Origin: JBIOJM01 sp044450785
GTDB lineage: Bacteria; Planctomycetota; Planctomycetia; Isosphaerales; Isosphaeraceae
Direction: 5' to 3'
Length of the DNA: 64,000 nucleotides
Assembly (NCBI GenBank): GCA_044450785.1
Contig: JBIOJM010000013.1
Coordinates: 1-64,000 of the forward strand
The position numbers and the translations under genes were made by a program. How positions within the stretch are numbered: the first letter of the stretch is position 1; the number at the start of each line of letters is the position of its first letter. Below, in pieces: positions 9,464 to 19,483 of the stretch. Below the pieces are notes generated by a model, which ran no database searches, was not told the origin of the DNA, and was given only the letters and a program-made list of their open reading frames with translations.

Positions 9464-10750
9464 ATGGCGATCTCATTTCTCCACGCGGCCGACATCCACC
9501 TCGACAGCCCGCTCCAGGGCCTCGAACGGTACGAGAGAGCGCCCGTAGAGCGAATCCGAGGAGCGACTCGGCGGGCCTTCTCACGTTTGATCGACCTGGC
9601 CATCGAGAAACGCGTCGATTTCGTGCTGATCGCGGGCGACCTCTACGACGGCGATTGGCGCGATTACAACACCGGGCTGTACCTGGCCCGGCAGCTTGGC
9701 CGGTTGCGGGACCTCGAGATCCAGGTCTACATCATTGCCGGCAACCACGACGCCGCCAACAAGATGACCCGAATGCTGCGTCTGCCGGATAATGTCCGCA
9801 TCCTGGCCCACGATCGTCCCGAGACCGTGAGGCTGGACGACCTGGGCGTTGTCATCCATGGGCAGAGCTTCGCGAAGGCCGCCGTCATGGAGAACCTGGC
9901 CGCAGCCTACCCGGCGCCCCTATCGGGCTGCATCAACATCGGGCTGCTTCATACGGGCTTGGGTGGCGCGGATGGCCATGAGCGGTATGCCCCCTGCACG
10001 CTCGAGGAACTTCGCCTCCGAGGTTACGACTACTGGGCGCTGGGCCATATTCACGCCCGCCAGGTCTTGTCCAATGACCCGCCGGTCGTCTTCGCCGGCA
10101 ACGTGCAAGGCCGGCATATCCGCGAGACCGGGCCCAAAGGGTGTGTGCTGGCGACGATCCGTCCGGATCACACAATCGAGCATGTTTTCCATCGATTGGA
10201 CCAGGCTCGGTGGGAGCGAGGACATGTCGATGTCTCTGAGATTGAGACCGAGTCGGACGTGCTGGGTCGCGCGGCCGAGATGCTCGATGGGCTACTCGCA
10301 TCCGAGCTCGACTCCGACGCCATGCTGGCCGTCCGCGTGATTTTCAATGGCGCGACTCCGCTGCACAGCCGGCTGCACACCAATCCCGAGCGATTCGTCG
10401 CCGAGGTTCGCAGTCTGGCCACAGCGCGGGGCGGCGACCGACTCTGGATCGAGAGGGTCGAGCTTCAGACCCGGCCGCCGCGCGTTGTGACAATGCCCGA
10501 GGGCCCCATGGAAGAATTGCTGGAAGTCCTGGAACAATTCCGCGCCGAACCCGGTTCCATGCAGACGGTGGTCGAAGAGCTGGCCGAGCTCAAACGCAGA
10601 CTGCCGGTCGAGCTGGTTAGCGATCCGGACAGCCCACGGCTGGACGATGCCACCTGGCTTCAATCGCTGCTGGGAGAGATCCAGCCTCTGCTCCTTGACT
10701 TGTTGCTGAAGTCCGAATACCGCGACTCGAATAGCCGTTCTCCCAAGTGA
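9464..10750 (+). CDS. SbcD/YhaO-like DNA repair metallophosphoesterase
   Basis: 428 residues. All Mre11/SbcD-type metal motifs are present: HAADIHLDSP (residues 7-16), AGDLYDGDW near 57, IIAGNHDAAN near 90, LLHTGLGG near 164 and ALGHIHARQ near 192. The C-terminal half matches the YhaO-type capping region rather than classical SbcD. It probably works with the SbcC/YhaN-like ATPase that starts 12 bases after its stop, as a nuclease processing DNA ends. The upstream ribosome site is weak and a hairpin sits just before the start. Confidence 0.93.
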   Translation: MAISFLHAADIHLDSPLQGLERYERAPVERIRGATRRAFSRLIDLAIEKRVDFVLIAGDLYDGDWRDYNTGLYLARQLGRLRDLEIQVYIIAGNHDAANKMTRMLRLPDNVRILAHDRPETVRLDDLGVVIHGQSFAKAAVMENLAAAYPAPLSGCINIGLLHTGLGGADGHERYAPCTLEELRLRGYDYWALGHIHARQVLSNDPPVVFAGNVQGRHIRETGPKGCVLATIRPDHTIEHVFHRLDQARWERGHVDVSEIETESDVLGRAAEMLDGLLASELDSDAMLAVRVIFNGATPLHSRLHTNPERFVAEVRSLATARGGDRLWIERVELQTRPPRVVTMPEGPMEELLEVLEQFRAEPGSMQTVVEELAELKRRLPVELVSDPDSPRLDDATWLQSLLGEIQPLLLDLLLKSEYRDSNSRSPK

Positions 10751-10762
10751 TTGCAAGGTTAT

Positions 10763-13700
10763 ATGAAGCTGACTAACTTGAACTTGAGGGCGGTGGGGCC
10801 GTTCACGGGCGTCGTGCTGGATCTTTCCGCGGGGGAACAGGGCCTGCACCTGATCTATGGCCCCAACGAGGCCGGCAAGACCTCGGCCCTGCGGGCCTTG
10901 TCGCACCTGCTGTTCGGCTTCCCGCACCTGTCGGCCGACAACTTCGTTCATCCCAACGACCAGCTTCGCGTGGGGGGAAAGCTGCGGCAAAGCGATGGCG
11001 AGGAACTCGAGTTCGTCCGTCGTCGAGGCAAGGGGAAGACCCTCCGCGGTCCCGATGACTCGTCCGTCGTTCCCGACGATCGTCTCGCGCGGTTCCTGGG
11101 AGGCATGAACCAGGACACCTTCAAGACGCTTTTCGGTATCGACCATGAGCGGTTGACGCAGGCAGGGGAAGAAATCCGCACCGGCCAAGGGCATCTCGGC
11201 GAGCTGCTTTTCGCCGCTGGCGCCGGACTGGCGGGCCTGCGCCAGGCGCAGGCAACGCTTAAAGGAGAATTGGACGGCCTTTTCTTGCCCCGAGGTCAAA
11301 ACCAGAGAATCAACAAGCTCAAGACCGAGTTTGACGAAGCGAAAGAGGAGCTGAAACGACTCCAATTGCCGAGCGAGTACTGGCAGCAACACGACAGCAC
11401 CTACCGCGAGGCGACGACTGCGGCCGAACAGCTTCGGGAACAACTCCGCGCAGCCCGCGTTGACCAGGCGCGTCTGAAGCGGATCAAGTCGGCGATTCCG
11501 CTGGTTGCACGCCGTCGCCGGTTGACACAGGAGCTGGCAGAATTGGGGGACGTGATCCCCCTCCGAGACGATTTCGGCACCGAGTCGCGCTCGGCGCAGG
11601 ATCGACTGCGCCGGGCTGAGCAAACGATCACCCAGTCGCGTGCCGTGATCTTGGAAATCGACGCCCAGTTGGCGCATCTCGCCTCACCGCGCGGGCTGCT
11701 GGACGCGGCTGACGAGATCGAATTGCTCCAGGAGCGGAAGGGCGCGGTGGTCAAAGCGAGCCTGGACCGCGCGCGATTGGAGAATTTCCTCGACGACACC
11801 GAGCACCAGGCTCGACAGGTCCTCCGCGAGCTAGGCCGCTCGACCGACCTGGATGAGGCCGACACGCTGCGCCTCCGCACCGATGAGCCCGCGATCATCC
11901 ACATGCTGGGACAACAATCCGCCGAGCTTCGCGGCCAGGCCGAGCCGGCTCGGAGGGCAATCGCCCGCTATGACGACCAGATCACGCGGCAAGAGAAGGA
12001 GCTGGCTGGCCTCGAGCAACCGCGAGAGGTGGAACCGCTTCGCCGGGCGGTCCGCCAGGCTCGCAAGGCCGGCGACCTCGATGCGAGCCTGACGGAGGCT
12101 CGCGGCAAGCTCGCCCGCGCGGAGAAAAAGGCGGCGACCGCTCTCGCCCAGCTCCCAGGCTGGAGCCGTTCGGCCGAAGACCTTCAACTCCTGGCCGTCC
12201 CCTTGAACGCTACCCTGGATCAGTACGAATCCCAGTTCCAGGAAACGACGCGACAACGGCAAGCGTCCGCCGAGCGGCTCGCTGCCGAAGACGACTCGAT
12301 CCGGCAGCTCGAGACCAGGTTACAGTCCCTGGAGCTGCAACAAGACGTGCCCACCGAGGAGGCACTTCTTGCCGCCCGCAACCGGCGGGAAGAGGGCTGG
12401 CGTCTGGTCAAGCTCGCCTGGCTCGACAGCGCACCCGAAGGGGATGACACTGCCGTGTTTCTGGCCGAGTTCGCTCCAGGGGGGACTCTGGCGGCGGCCT
12501 ACGAGCAAACCGTCCAGCGCACCGATGCAATCGCCGATCGCCTCCACCGCGAGGCCGACCGCGTTGCGCGCAAGGCTGAGTTGCTGGCGCAGCTCGGCCA
12601 GCACCGGGCTTCTCGCTCGTCGCTCCAGGAGGACAGCCGGCTGATCGAGGACCTCCATGCCCATACCCAACGCGACTGGAACTTGGTCGTCGTTCCGCTG
12701 GGCCTCGAGGCTGAAGCGCGGACACCGGCCGAGCTCCGCGCCTGGCTCCGCCGGCGCGAGGACCTGCTCCTGCTCCTCGAAAAAGTGGAGGAGGCCCGTC
12801 AGGGCGTCGAGTCGCTCGATTGCGTCTTCGCCAAGCATCACTCAGCCGTGAGACGAGCGCAGGACGAGGTCGGTGAAGCCTCCTCGACCTCGAGCTGCGA
12901 CCTCGCCGAATCGCTGGAGCAGGCCGAGACGGCGATCAAGCGCCAGGACGACCTGGCCCAGAAGAGGGCGAAGCTGGAAGCCAAGCTCGCTGATGCCCGG
13001 TCTGAACGGGCCAACGCCCGGCTCTCGCTCCAGGCGGCCGAGGCCAAGCTGGATGCGTGGCGAACCGATTGGTCCACACAGATGGCCCGTATCGGTCTCG
13101 AAGCCGGTGCCGCGCCTGAGCAGGCCGAGATCGTCCTGACGCGGATCAGCGACCTGTTCAAAGTGCTGGACAGCCGGCGCGACTTCCTGAGCCGGATTCG
13201 CGGCATCGACCGAGATGCGGATCAGTTCGCGCGGGATGTCGTGGCCCTGGTGGCCCGCGTGGCCCCGGATGTCGCCGATGGACCATCTGACGAGCAAGCG
13301 AGAGAGCTCGCCAACCGGCTGAACGAGGCCCAGAAAGCCACCATCCTGACCGACCAGCGACAACGCGAAGACGGAAATCTCCGCGCCGCCGAGGCTGAGC
13401 GCGACCAGGAACGGATTCACCTGGAACGCCTCTGCAAGGAAGCGGGTTGTACCAAGTTCGACCAACACCCCGAAGCCGAGCGCCGCTCGCAGGACCGCGC
13501 CCGGCTCATACACGACCGCGCCTCTTGTGAGGAGCAGCTCATGACCGCCGCCGCCGGGGCCGACCTTAATTCTTTCGCCGCTGAAGCTGAAAAGGCCGAC
13601 CCCGATGGCCTGGACACATGCATTGTCGATCTCGACGAGAACATCGCGGCCCGAGAACAAGAACTGCGCCGCCTGGATCAGACAATTGGCACTGAGCGCG

Positions 13701-14332
13701 CGGAATTGGCCCGAATGGACGGGGGCGATCGGGCCGCCGAGACCGCCGAATTAGCGCAGACAATTCTGGCCCGGTTTCATGGAGATGTGGCGCGGTATGC
13801 GACCCTGAAACTCGCCGCGGCGGTCTTGAACCGAGGCATCGAACGGTATCGCGACAAAAATCAAGGGCCGATCCTGGCGCGGGCTGGCGGGCTGTTCGCC
13901 GCTTTGACCGCCGGATCGTTCGCCCAGCTTCAGATCGACGACGACGGCAACGGCCGGTCAGTCCTTAAAGGGGTCCGTCCCGACGGCCGGCTCGTGGGCG
14001 TTGAAGGGATGAGTGACGGGTCACATGATCAGCTCTATCTCGCCTTGCGGCTGGCGAGCCTCGAGTCATGGCTCCAGTCCCACGAGCCGATCCCATTCGT
14101 CGTCGATGACATCCTCCTAAATTTCGACGACATTCGCGCCACGGCCGCGCTGGGCGCCCTGGCCGAGCTATCGCGGCGAACCCAGGTCCTGTTCTTCACT
14201 CATCACCGCCATATCATCGACCTGGCCCGCACCCACCTCCCCCGCGATGTGGTCTTCACCCATGAGCTGCCAGGGCCACGCGACTCCTCAACCAACAGCC
14301 AGATTCGGCTGGGCGAAGAAGCCGCGAAATGA
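10763..14332 (+). CDS. SbcC/YhaN-like SMC-type ATPase
   Basis: 1189 residues from the ATG at 10763, with AAGG five bases upstream; a TTG at 10751 immediately after the previous stop is an alternative. Walker A is GPNEAGKTS at residues 33-41. A very long Glu/Arg/Ala-rich coiled-coil region fills residues 180-1000. The C-terminal lobe has a signature region MSDGSHDQLYLALRLASLE and the Walker B IPFVVDDILLNFDD, then FFTHHRHIIDLA. This architecture is that of the B. subtilis YhaN/SbcC class, partner of the preceding phosphoesterase. The pair is expected to act in DNA end processing. Confidence 0.93.
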   Translation: MKLTNLNLRAVGPFTGVVLDLSAGEQGLHLIYGPNEAGKTSALRALSHLLFGFPHLSADNFVHPNDQLRVGGKLRQSDGEELEFVRRRGKGKTLRGPDDSSVVPDDRLARFLGGMNQDTFKTLFGIDHERLTQAGEEIRTGQGHLGELLFAAGAGLAGLRQAQATLKGELDGLFLPRGQNQRINKLKTEFDEAKEELKRLQLPSEYWQQHDSTYREATTAAEQLREQLRAARVDQARLKRIKSAIPLVARRRRLTQELAELGDVIPLRDDFGTESRSAQDRLRRAEQTITQSRAVILEIDAQLAHLASPRGLLDAADEIELLQERKGAVVKASLDRARLENFLDDTEHQARQVLRELGRSTDLDEADTLRLRTDEPAIIHMLGQQSAELRGQAEPARRAIARYDDQITRQEKELAGLEQPREVEPLRRAVRQARKAGDLDASLTEARGKLARAEKKAATALAQLPGWSRSAEDLQLLAVPLNATLDQYESQFQETTRQRQASAERLAAEDDSIRQLETRLQSLELQQDVPTEEALLAARNRREEGWRLVKLAWLDSAPEGDDTAVFLAEFAPGGTLAAAYEQTVQRTDAIADRLHREADRVARKAELLAQLGQHRASRSSLQEDSRLIEDLHAHTQRDWNLVVVPLGLEAEARTPAELRAWLRRREDLLLLLEKVEEARQGVESLDCVFAKHHSAVRRAQDEVGEASSTSSCDLAESLEQAETAIKRQDDLAQKRAKLEAKLADARSERANARLSLQAAEAKLDAWRTDWSTQMARIGLEAGAAPEQAEIVLTRISDLFKVLDSRRDFLSRIRGIDRDADQFARDVVALVARVAPDVADGPSDEQARELANRLNEAQKATILTDQRQREDGNLRAAEAERDQERIHLERLCKEAGCTKFDQHPEAERRSQDRARLIHDRASCEEQLMTAAAGADLNSFAAEAEKADPDGLDTCIVDLDENIAAREQELRRLDQTIGTERAELARMDGGDRAAETAELAQTILARFHGDVARYATLKLAAAVLNRGIERYRDKNQGPILARAGGLFAALTAGSFAQLQIDDDGNGRSVLKGVRPDGRLVGVEGMSDGSHDQLYLALRLASLESWLQSHEPIPFVVDDILLNFDDIRATAALGALAELSRRTQVLFFTHHRHIIDLARTHLPRDVVFTHELPGPRDSSTNSQIRLGEEAAK

Positions 14333-14464
14333 GACGATGGTGCGAGGATTTGCTCCATCGGCCGAGCACGGTAACTTGCAGGTTATCCAGCCCGGCCGGT
14401 GGCGGTTTCGTCAATTCACGTGTAGCGCGGCGACCCCCGCCTCCAGGATCATCGGTCAACTCTC

Positions 14465-15583
14465 ATGGCACGACTCCATAGCATACGAATCGCAGGATGG
14501 AAATCGATCCGGGATATCGATCCCAAGCTCGAATTGGGCTCGATCAATGTTCTGATTGGGGCCAACGGCTCCGGAAAATCGAACTTTGTTTCGTTCTTCT
14601 CGATGATGAGTGAGTTAGTGAATGAGCAGCTCCAAGCCTATATCGGACAATGGGGCTTCGCCAATTCGTTTCTGCATCACGGTTCGACGGTTACACAACG
14701 CATCGAAGCAGAGCTCGAATTCGATGTAGAGGTAGATCGCTATCAATACACCTTCCATCTGTCGTGGGCAGCCCCAGATTCCCTTTTGCTCACCGAAGAA
14801 CGGGTGGGCCGTCAAAGTCCAGATTCTCCGACCGTGAAGTCGAGCTTGATCGATTTTCCACCTTACCGCGAATCGGAACTAAGAGAGCCAGTTCGCTCGG
14901 GCAATCAAATCGCCCAGGCCATCCGTCCAATTCTTCTCCAATGCCGCGTGTTTCACTTCCATGACACGTCAGCCACGGCCAAGATTCGGTCATCAGCATA
15001 CATCGAAGCCAACCATTATCTGTACTCTGATGGTAGCAATCTCGCGGCGATGCTCTATCTGTACCAGCAGACAAAACCAACCGTCTACCGGCGGATCGTC
15101 GCGACGGTTCGGGATGTCTTGCCAATGTTCGATAATTTTGTTCTCGAACCACAACGACTCAATCCCAAGTACATCCTCCTTAACTGGAAGCAGACAGGCA
15201 GCGAGTATCTCTTCGGCCCCCACCAGCTTTCCGACGGAACGCTCCGGGCGATGGCGCTCATTACCCTGTTCCTGCAACCTGAGGCGGACCTTCCGGCTGT
15301 CATCATCCTCGACGAACCCGAGTTGGGTTTGCATCCTCACGCCATCGAGATCATCACCGGGTTGATCCGCGCGGCTTCCCTCAAAACCCAGGTGATCCTG
15401 GCGACCCAGTCCACGACCTTTCTCGATCACTTCGATCCGGAGGAGATCATTGTCGTGGACTTCGAGCAAGGCCATTCAATTTTCCGCCGCCTCGATTCCG
15501 AAGAACTCAAGGACTGGCTGGAGGATTACAGCGTGGGCGAACTCTGGGAGAAGAATGTCTTGGGCGGAGGCCCTCTTCCTTGA
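14465..15583 (+). CDS. AAA/ABC-type ATPase, putative defence-module partner
   Basis: 372 residues. It has the RecF/OLD-like ATPase layout: IRIAGWKSIRD, Walker A GANGSGKSN (32-40), a signature-like LSDGTLRAMALITLFLQ, Walker B VIILDEPELGLHP and the switch region ATQSTTFLDHF. There is no fused nuclease domain. The next gene starts inside its stop codon (TTG/TGA overlap at 15580-15583), so the two are translationally coupled. ATPase + TOPRIM-like pairs of this layout occur in abortive-infection systems. The ATPase family is certain; the defence role is inference from the pairing. Confidence 0.9.
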   Translation: MARLHSIRIAGWKSIRDIDPKLELGSINVLIGANGSGKSNFVSFFSMMSELVNEQLQAYIGQWGFANSFLHHGSTVTQRIEAELEFDVEVDRYQYTFHLSWAAPDSLLLTEERVGRQSPDSPTVKSSLIDFPPYRESELREPVRSGNQIAQAIRPILLQCRVFHFHDTSATAKIRSSAYIEANHYLYSDGSNLAAMLYLYQQTKPTVYRRIVATVRDVLPMFDNFVLEPQRLNPKYILLNWKQTGSEYLFGPHQLSDGTLRAMALITLFLQPEADLPAVIILDEPELGLHPHAIEIITGLIRAASLKTQVILATQSTTFLDHFDPEEIIVVDFEQGHSIFRRLDSEELKDWLEDYSVGELWEKNVLGGGPLP

Positions 15584-16266
15584 AAGAGATTTACGTCTTC
15601 TGTGAGGGACCGACCGAACAAGGCTTTTGCGACCAACTCCTGCGGCCGCATTTGTTTCCTCGATACGATGGTCGAATTCCTACGATTTTGATCGCTCACA
15701 GCAAACATCACGGACAGGTGAGCCGTGGCGGGGTGCCTGCGAGATATGTAACGATGCGCCGCGACATCGTGAACACATTGAAGAACCGCCACCAACGGGA
15801 TGTGTTCTTCACCACGATGATCGACCTCTACGGCCTACCGATGGATTTTCCCGGCAAGCACGCGCATCGGCGCAACCCCGACAATCCGACTCCCTATGTC
15901 AAGGTCCTGGAACAAGCTTTCGGCAACGACATCGCGGACGCTCGCTTCATTCCCTACTTGCAACTCCACGAATACGAAACCATGCTCTTCGCCGATCCGG
16001 AGGCGTTTCGGATCGCATTCGACAACTGCGATCATGCGATAGCACAACTGAAGACGATCGCCGGAACGTTTCCCTCCATCGAGCACATCGATGATGATCC
16101 TATGACCGCACCGTCCAAGCGGATCATCAAGTTCATACCAGGCTACGCCGGTCGAAAAGCATCCGCAGGACCGGACATTGCTCAGCTCACGGGTCTGACC
16201 GTGATTCGGGCCAAGTGCCCCCATTTCCACGAGTGGCTGACCCGGCTGGAGGGACTCTGGAAATAG
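15580..16266 (+). CDS. DUF4276 (TOPRIM-like) protein coupled to ATPase
   Basis: 228 residues. It starts at a TTG overlapping the ATPase stop by four bases. The N-terminal YVFCEGPTEQGF has the EGxTE element of TOPRIM-type nuclease domains. It is followed by FTTMIDLYGLPMDFPG and LQLHEYETMLFADP, which are the hallmark blocks of DUF4276. The late HxDDDP segment EHIDDDPMTAPSKRI is also typical. In OLD-like, AbiL-like and PARIS-like systems an ATPase controls a TOPRIM effector, so this is likely the effector of a two-gene module. No experimental function is known for this exact pair. Confidence 0.88.
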   Translation: MKEIYVFCEGPTEQGFCDQLLRPHLFPRYDGRIPTILIAHSKHHGQVSRGGVPARYVTMRRDIVNTLKNRHQRDVFFTTMIDLYGLPMDFPGKHAHRRNPDNPTPYVKVLEQAFGNDIADARFIPYLQLHEYETMLFADPEAFRIAFDNCDHAIAQLKTIAGTFPSIEHIDDDPMTAPSKRIIKFIPGYAGRKASAGPDIAQLTGLTVIRAKCPHFHEWLTRLEGLWK

Positions 16267-16437
16267 GAGCGCGCTCAGTGGTGGCGATGTCGCCGGAGAC
16301 CGGATAAAATTCCAAAGGGGAAGCTTCGCCAGCCCCGGAGTTTGTTACTCTCCCCGCGCCGGTTCGCTCTTGGTTCCCGGCCATCATCCCACGACCTCCG
16401 CATGAGCCAGAATCGGGCCGATCGAGGACCAACGGGT

Positions 16438-19284
16438 ATGAGGATCTCCTTCCTTTTGGCCGCTGGAGTGTGCGTGGTGGGATCGCTTGCATCCGCCGGC
16501 CACGAGACTGGTTCGCCCAAAGGCGACACGGAACGCCGACCCGTTGCACCTCAGCACGCCGAGTTTTTCGAAGCGCGGATCCGCCCGATTCTTGCCGAGC
16601 ACTGTTTCAAGTGTCACGGGCCGAAGAAGCAAGAATCGGGCCTGCGGCTCGACTCGCGGGAGGGGTTGCTCAAGGGGACTGATGACGGGCCGGTCGTCGT
16701 GCCGGGGCGGCCCGAGAAGAGCCCGCTGATCGAGGCAATCCATCACGACGCATCGATCAAAATGCCGCCCAAGTCGAAACTGCCGCCCCAGGCGATCGCC
16801 GACCTGACCGCCTGGGTACGGATGGGCGTTCCCTGGCCCGAGAGCACTCCAGGTGCTTCCGCGCGCGGAGCAGGAAATGTTGCCGCGCAGCGGCACTGGG
16901 CGTTCCAGCCGGTCAAGGACCCGCCGCCGCCGCCGGTCAAGCATGCCACCTGGCCCCGGACCTCGGTCGACGGGTTCATCCTGGCCCGGCTCGAAGCCAA
17001 GGGCCTTTCGCCTTCGCCACGTGCCGACAAGCGGACCTTGATCCGTCGCGCGACCTATGATCTGACGGGCCTGCCACCAACGCCCGAGGAGGTTGCCTCC
17101 TTCGAGGCCGACACAACAGCCGGCGCCTTCGAACGACTGATTGAACGGCTGCTGGCCTCGCCTCGCTATGGTGAGCGGTGGGCGCGATATTGGCTCGACG
17201 TCGCTCGCTATGCCGACACCAAAGGCTATGTCTTGTTCCAGGACGCCAATTATCACTGGGCTTACACCTACCGTGACTACGTCATCGGCGCTTTCAATCG
17301 AGACCTGACCTACGACCGGTTCCTGATCGAGCAGATTGCGGCCGACCGACTGCCCACGGAACAGGGCAAAAGGCCGTTGACGGCGCTGGGATTTCTCACC
17401 CTGGGCGCGCGGTTCATGGGCAACTTCCATGACGTGATCGACGATCGGATCGACGTCGTCTGCAGGGGCCTCATGAGCTTGACGGTCACCTGCGCCCGAT
17501 GCCACGACCACAAGTTCGATCCGATCCCCGCGCAAGATTACTACTCACTCTACGGCGTGCTGGCCAGCGCCCGAGAGCCGGCGATCCCGCCGGAGGCTAC
17601 TGAACCGCCGCGTACGGCGGCCCACTCGCGGTTTGTTCAGGAGCTCGAAGCGCGGCAGCGGAAGCTGAGCGACTTCGTGGCGGTCAAGCACCGCGAGATG
17701 GTCGAAGCGGCGAAGCGCCGCGCGGCAGAGTATCTCCTGGCTGCGCAGCAGGCGCTCGACCGGCCGTCCACCGAGGATTTCATGCTGATCGCCGACGGCA
17801 ATGACTTGAACCCGGCGATGTTGGTGCGGTGGCAAGTCTATCTGGCACGGACGCGCAAGGGGCACGACCCGGTTTTCGCGCCGTGGCACGCCCTGGCGGC
17901 CTTACCAGAGCCCGAGTTCACGGCCCATGCGGCCCTTCTGGTCGCCCAGTTCGTGACGGCGACCGCGGCTCCGGCCGGCGCTGATGCCGCGCGGCAGATG
18001 AACCCGGTCGTCGTCCAGGCCCTGGCTGCCCGGCCTCCACGATCGCTGGCGGAGGCCGCACAGGTTTACGGGCAACTGCTGGGCAGCGTCGAGCGGATCT
18101 GGCAAGACGCCGTACACCGCGCAACACTTGACGGGCGAATGCCCGAGCCTCTCCCCGTGCCCGCCCTGGAGTCGCTGCGCCAGGTGTTCCACGGCCCGGA
18201 TAGTCCTCCCAATTTCGTGGTCCTCCCCGATGGCGACCTGGGGCTCTTGCCCGACCGTCCGTCGCAAGCCAAGCTCCAGGAGCTTCGTGACTCCGTGCAG
18301 AAATGGCTGACCGCTGGTCCCGGCGCACCGGCTCGGGCCATGAGCCTGGAGGACGTACCCGCACCGGTCGAGCCGCGGGTCTTTGTGCGCGGCAATCCGA
18401 ACAACCTGGGAGAATCGGTGCCGCGGCGGTTCCTTGCCATCCTGGACGGCGCCGCGCGAAAACCGTTTCGCGATGGGGGCGGTCGGCTCGAGCTGGCACG
18501 GGCGATCGTCAGCCGCGACAACCCGCTGACCGCTCGCGCACTGGTCAACCGCGTCTGGATGTACCACTTCGGCACGCCTCTGGTTGCAACCCCTGGGGAT
18601 TTTGGCCTGCGAAGCGAGCCGCCGACCCACCCCGAGCTCCTTGACCACCTGGCCGCTCGTTTCATGGAAGGAGGCTGGTCGATCAAGATGCTTCATCGCC
18701 GCATCATGCTCTCCGGCACCTATCAGCAGAAAAGCGATGATCGCCCCGAGGCCCGCGCGCTCGATCCCGAAAACACTCTTTACTGGCGGATGAACCGCCG
18801 GCGGCTCGACTTCGAGGCGACTCGCGACTCCCTGCTGGCCGTCTCGGGACGGCTCGATCACGCGATCGGCGGCCCGCCCATGCCCGGTTTGACCGGCCCC
18901 ACCGCGAATCGGCGGACTCTCTACGGCTTCGTCGACCGCCTCAACCTGCCCGGACTGTACCGCACATTCGACTTCCCCGACCCCAGTACTACCAGCCCCC
19001 GCCGCGACCAGACGACCGTCGCGCCCCAGGCCCTGTTCCTCATGAACCACCCGTTCGCGATCGACGCGGCACGCACGCTCCTGGCCCGCCCTGAGATCGC
19101 CGCTGAGCATGACTCTAGCGCCAAGGTCGAACGGCTCTATCGTCTGATCTACAACCGCTCGCCGAGTGGCGAAGACATCTGGTCGGTCCGCGAGTTTCTG
19201 GCCGGGCTCCCCGTGGAGTCAACCCGCTGGCGAGCGCTCGCCCAGGCGCTCTTGATGGCCAACGAATTCGTGTTTGTCGATTAA
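16438..19284 (+). CDS. PSCyt1-DUF1549-DUF1553 protein
   Basis: 948 residues from the ATG at 16438, which opens a signal peptide; upstream in-frame starts at 16342 and 16402 add unconserved sequence. A planctomycete cytochrome-like PSCyt1 domain carries the heme-type CFKCH (C56, C59, H60). DUF1549 follows (residues about 170-390), with SPRYGERWARYWLDVARYADTK and a second CARCHDHKFDPI. The C-terminal DUF1553 domain has NPLTARALVNRVWMYHFG and FLMNHPFAIDAAR. These exported proteins pair with DUF1501 proteins; the reaction is unknown. Here a DUF4058 gene separates it from its DUF1501 partner. Confidence 0.93.
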   Translation: MRISFLLAAGVCVVGSLASAGHETGSPKGDTERRPVAPQHAEFFEARIRPILAEHCFKCHGPKKQESGLRLDSREGLLKGTDDGPVVVPGRPEKSPLIEAIHHDASIKMPPKSKLPPQAIADLTAWVRMGVPWPESTPGASARGAGNVAAQRHWAFQPVKDPPPPPVKHATWPRTSVDGFILARLEAKGLSPSPRADKRTLIRRATYDLTGLPPTPEEVASFEADTTAGAFERLIERLLASPRYGERWARYWLDVARYADTKGYVLFQDANYHWAYTYRDYVIGAFNRDLTYDRFLIEQIAADRLPTEQGKRPLTALGFLTLGARFMGNFHDVIDDRIDVVCRGLMSLTVTCARCHDHKFDPIPAQDYYSLYGVLASAREPAIPPEATEPPRTAAHSRFVQELEARQRKLSDFVAVKHREMVEAAKRRAAEYLLAAQQALDRPSTEDFMLIADGNDLNPAMLVRWQVYLARTRKGHDPVFAPWHALAALPEPEFTAHAALLVAQFVTATAAPAGADAARQMNPVVVQALAARPPRSLAEAAQVYGQLLGSVERIWQDAVHRATLDGRMPEPLPVPALESLRQVFHGPDSPPNFVVLPDGDLGLLPDRPSQAKLQELRDSVQKWLTAGPGAPARAMSLEDVPAPVEPRVFVRGNPNNLGESVPRRFLAILDGAARKPFRDGGGRLELARAIVSRDNPLTARALVNRVWMYHFGTPLVATPGDFGLRSEPPTHPELLDHLAARFMEGGWSIKMLHRRIMLSGTYQQKSDDRPEARALDPENTLYWRMNRRRLDFEATRDSLLAVSGRLDHAIGGPPMPGLTGPTANRRTLYGFVDRLNLPGLYRTFDFPDPSTTSPRRDQTTVAPQALFLMNHPFAIDAARTLLARPEIAAEHDSSAKVERLYRLIYNRSPSGEDIWSVREFLAGLPVESTRWRALAQALLMANEFVFVD

Positions 19285-19483
19285 AAGGCAGAGGTGCAGA
19301 CCGGGACGGTTCCGAGCCTGCATCGGCCCCCGCGAATTCGCTATGATGGAAAGGTGCGGACTGGATTTATCTCGCTATCGTATTCGAAAGGAGATCTTCG
19401 ATGTCCGATATGTGCCTCGCTCCCAGCAACGTCTATCGGAACCGGATCTTCCTGCGGGTCTGAGCCGTGAAGGAGTCAAAATC

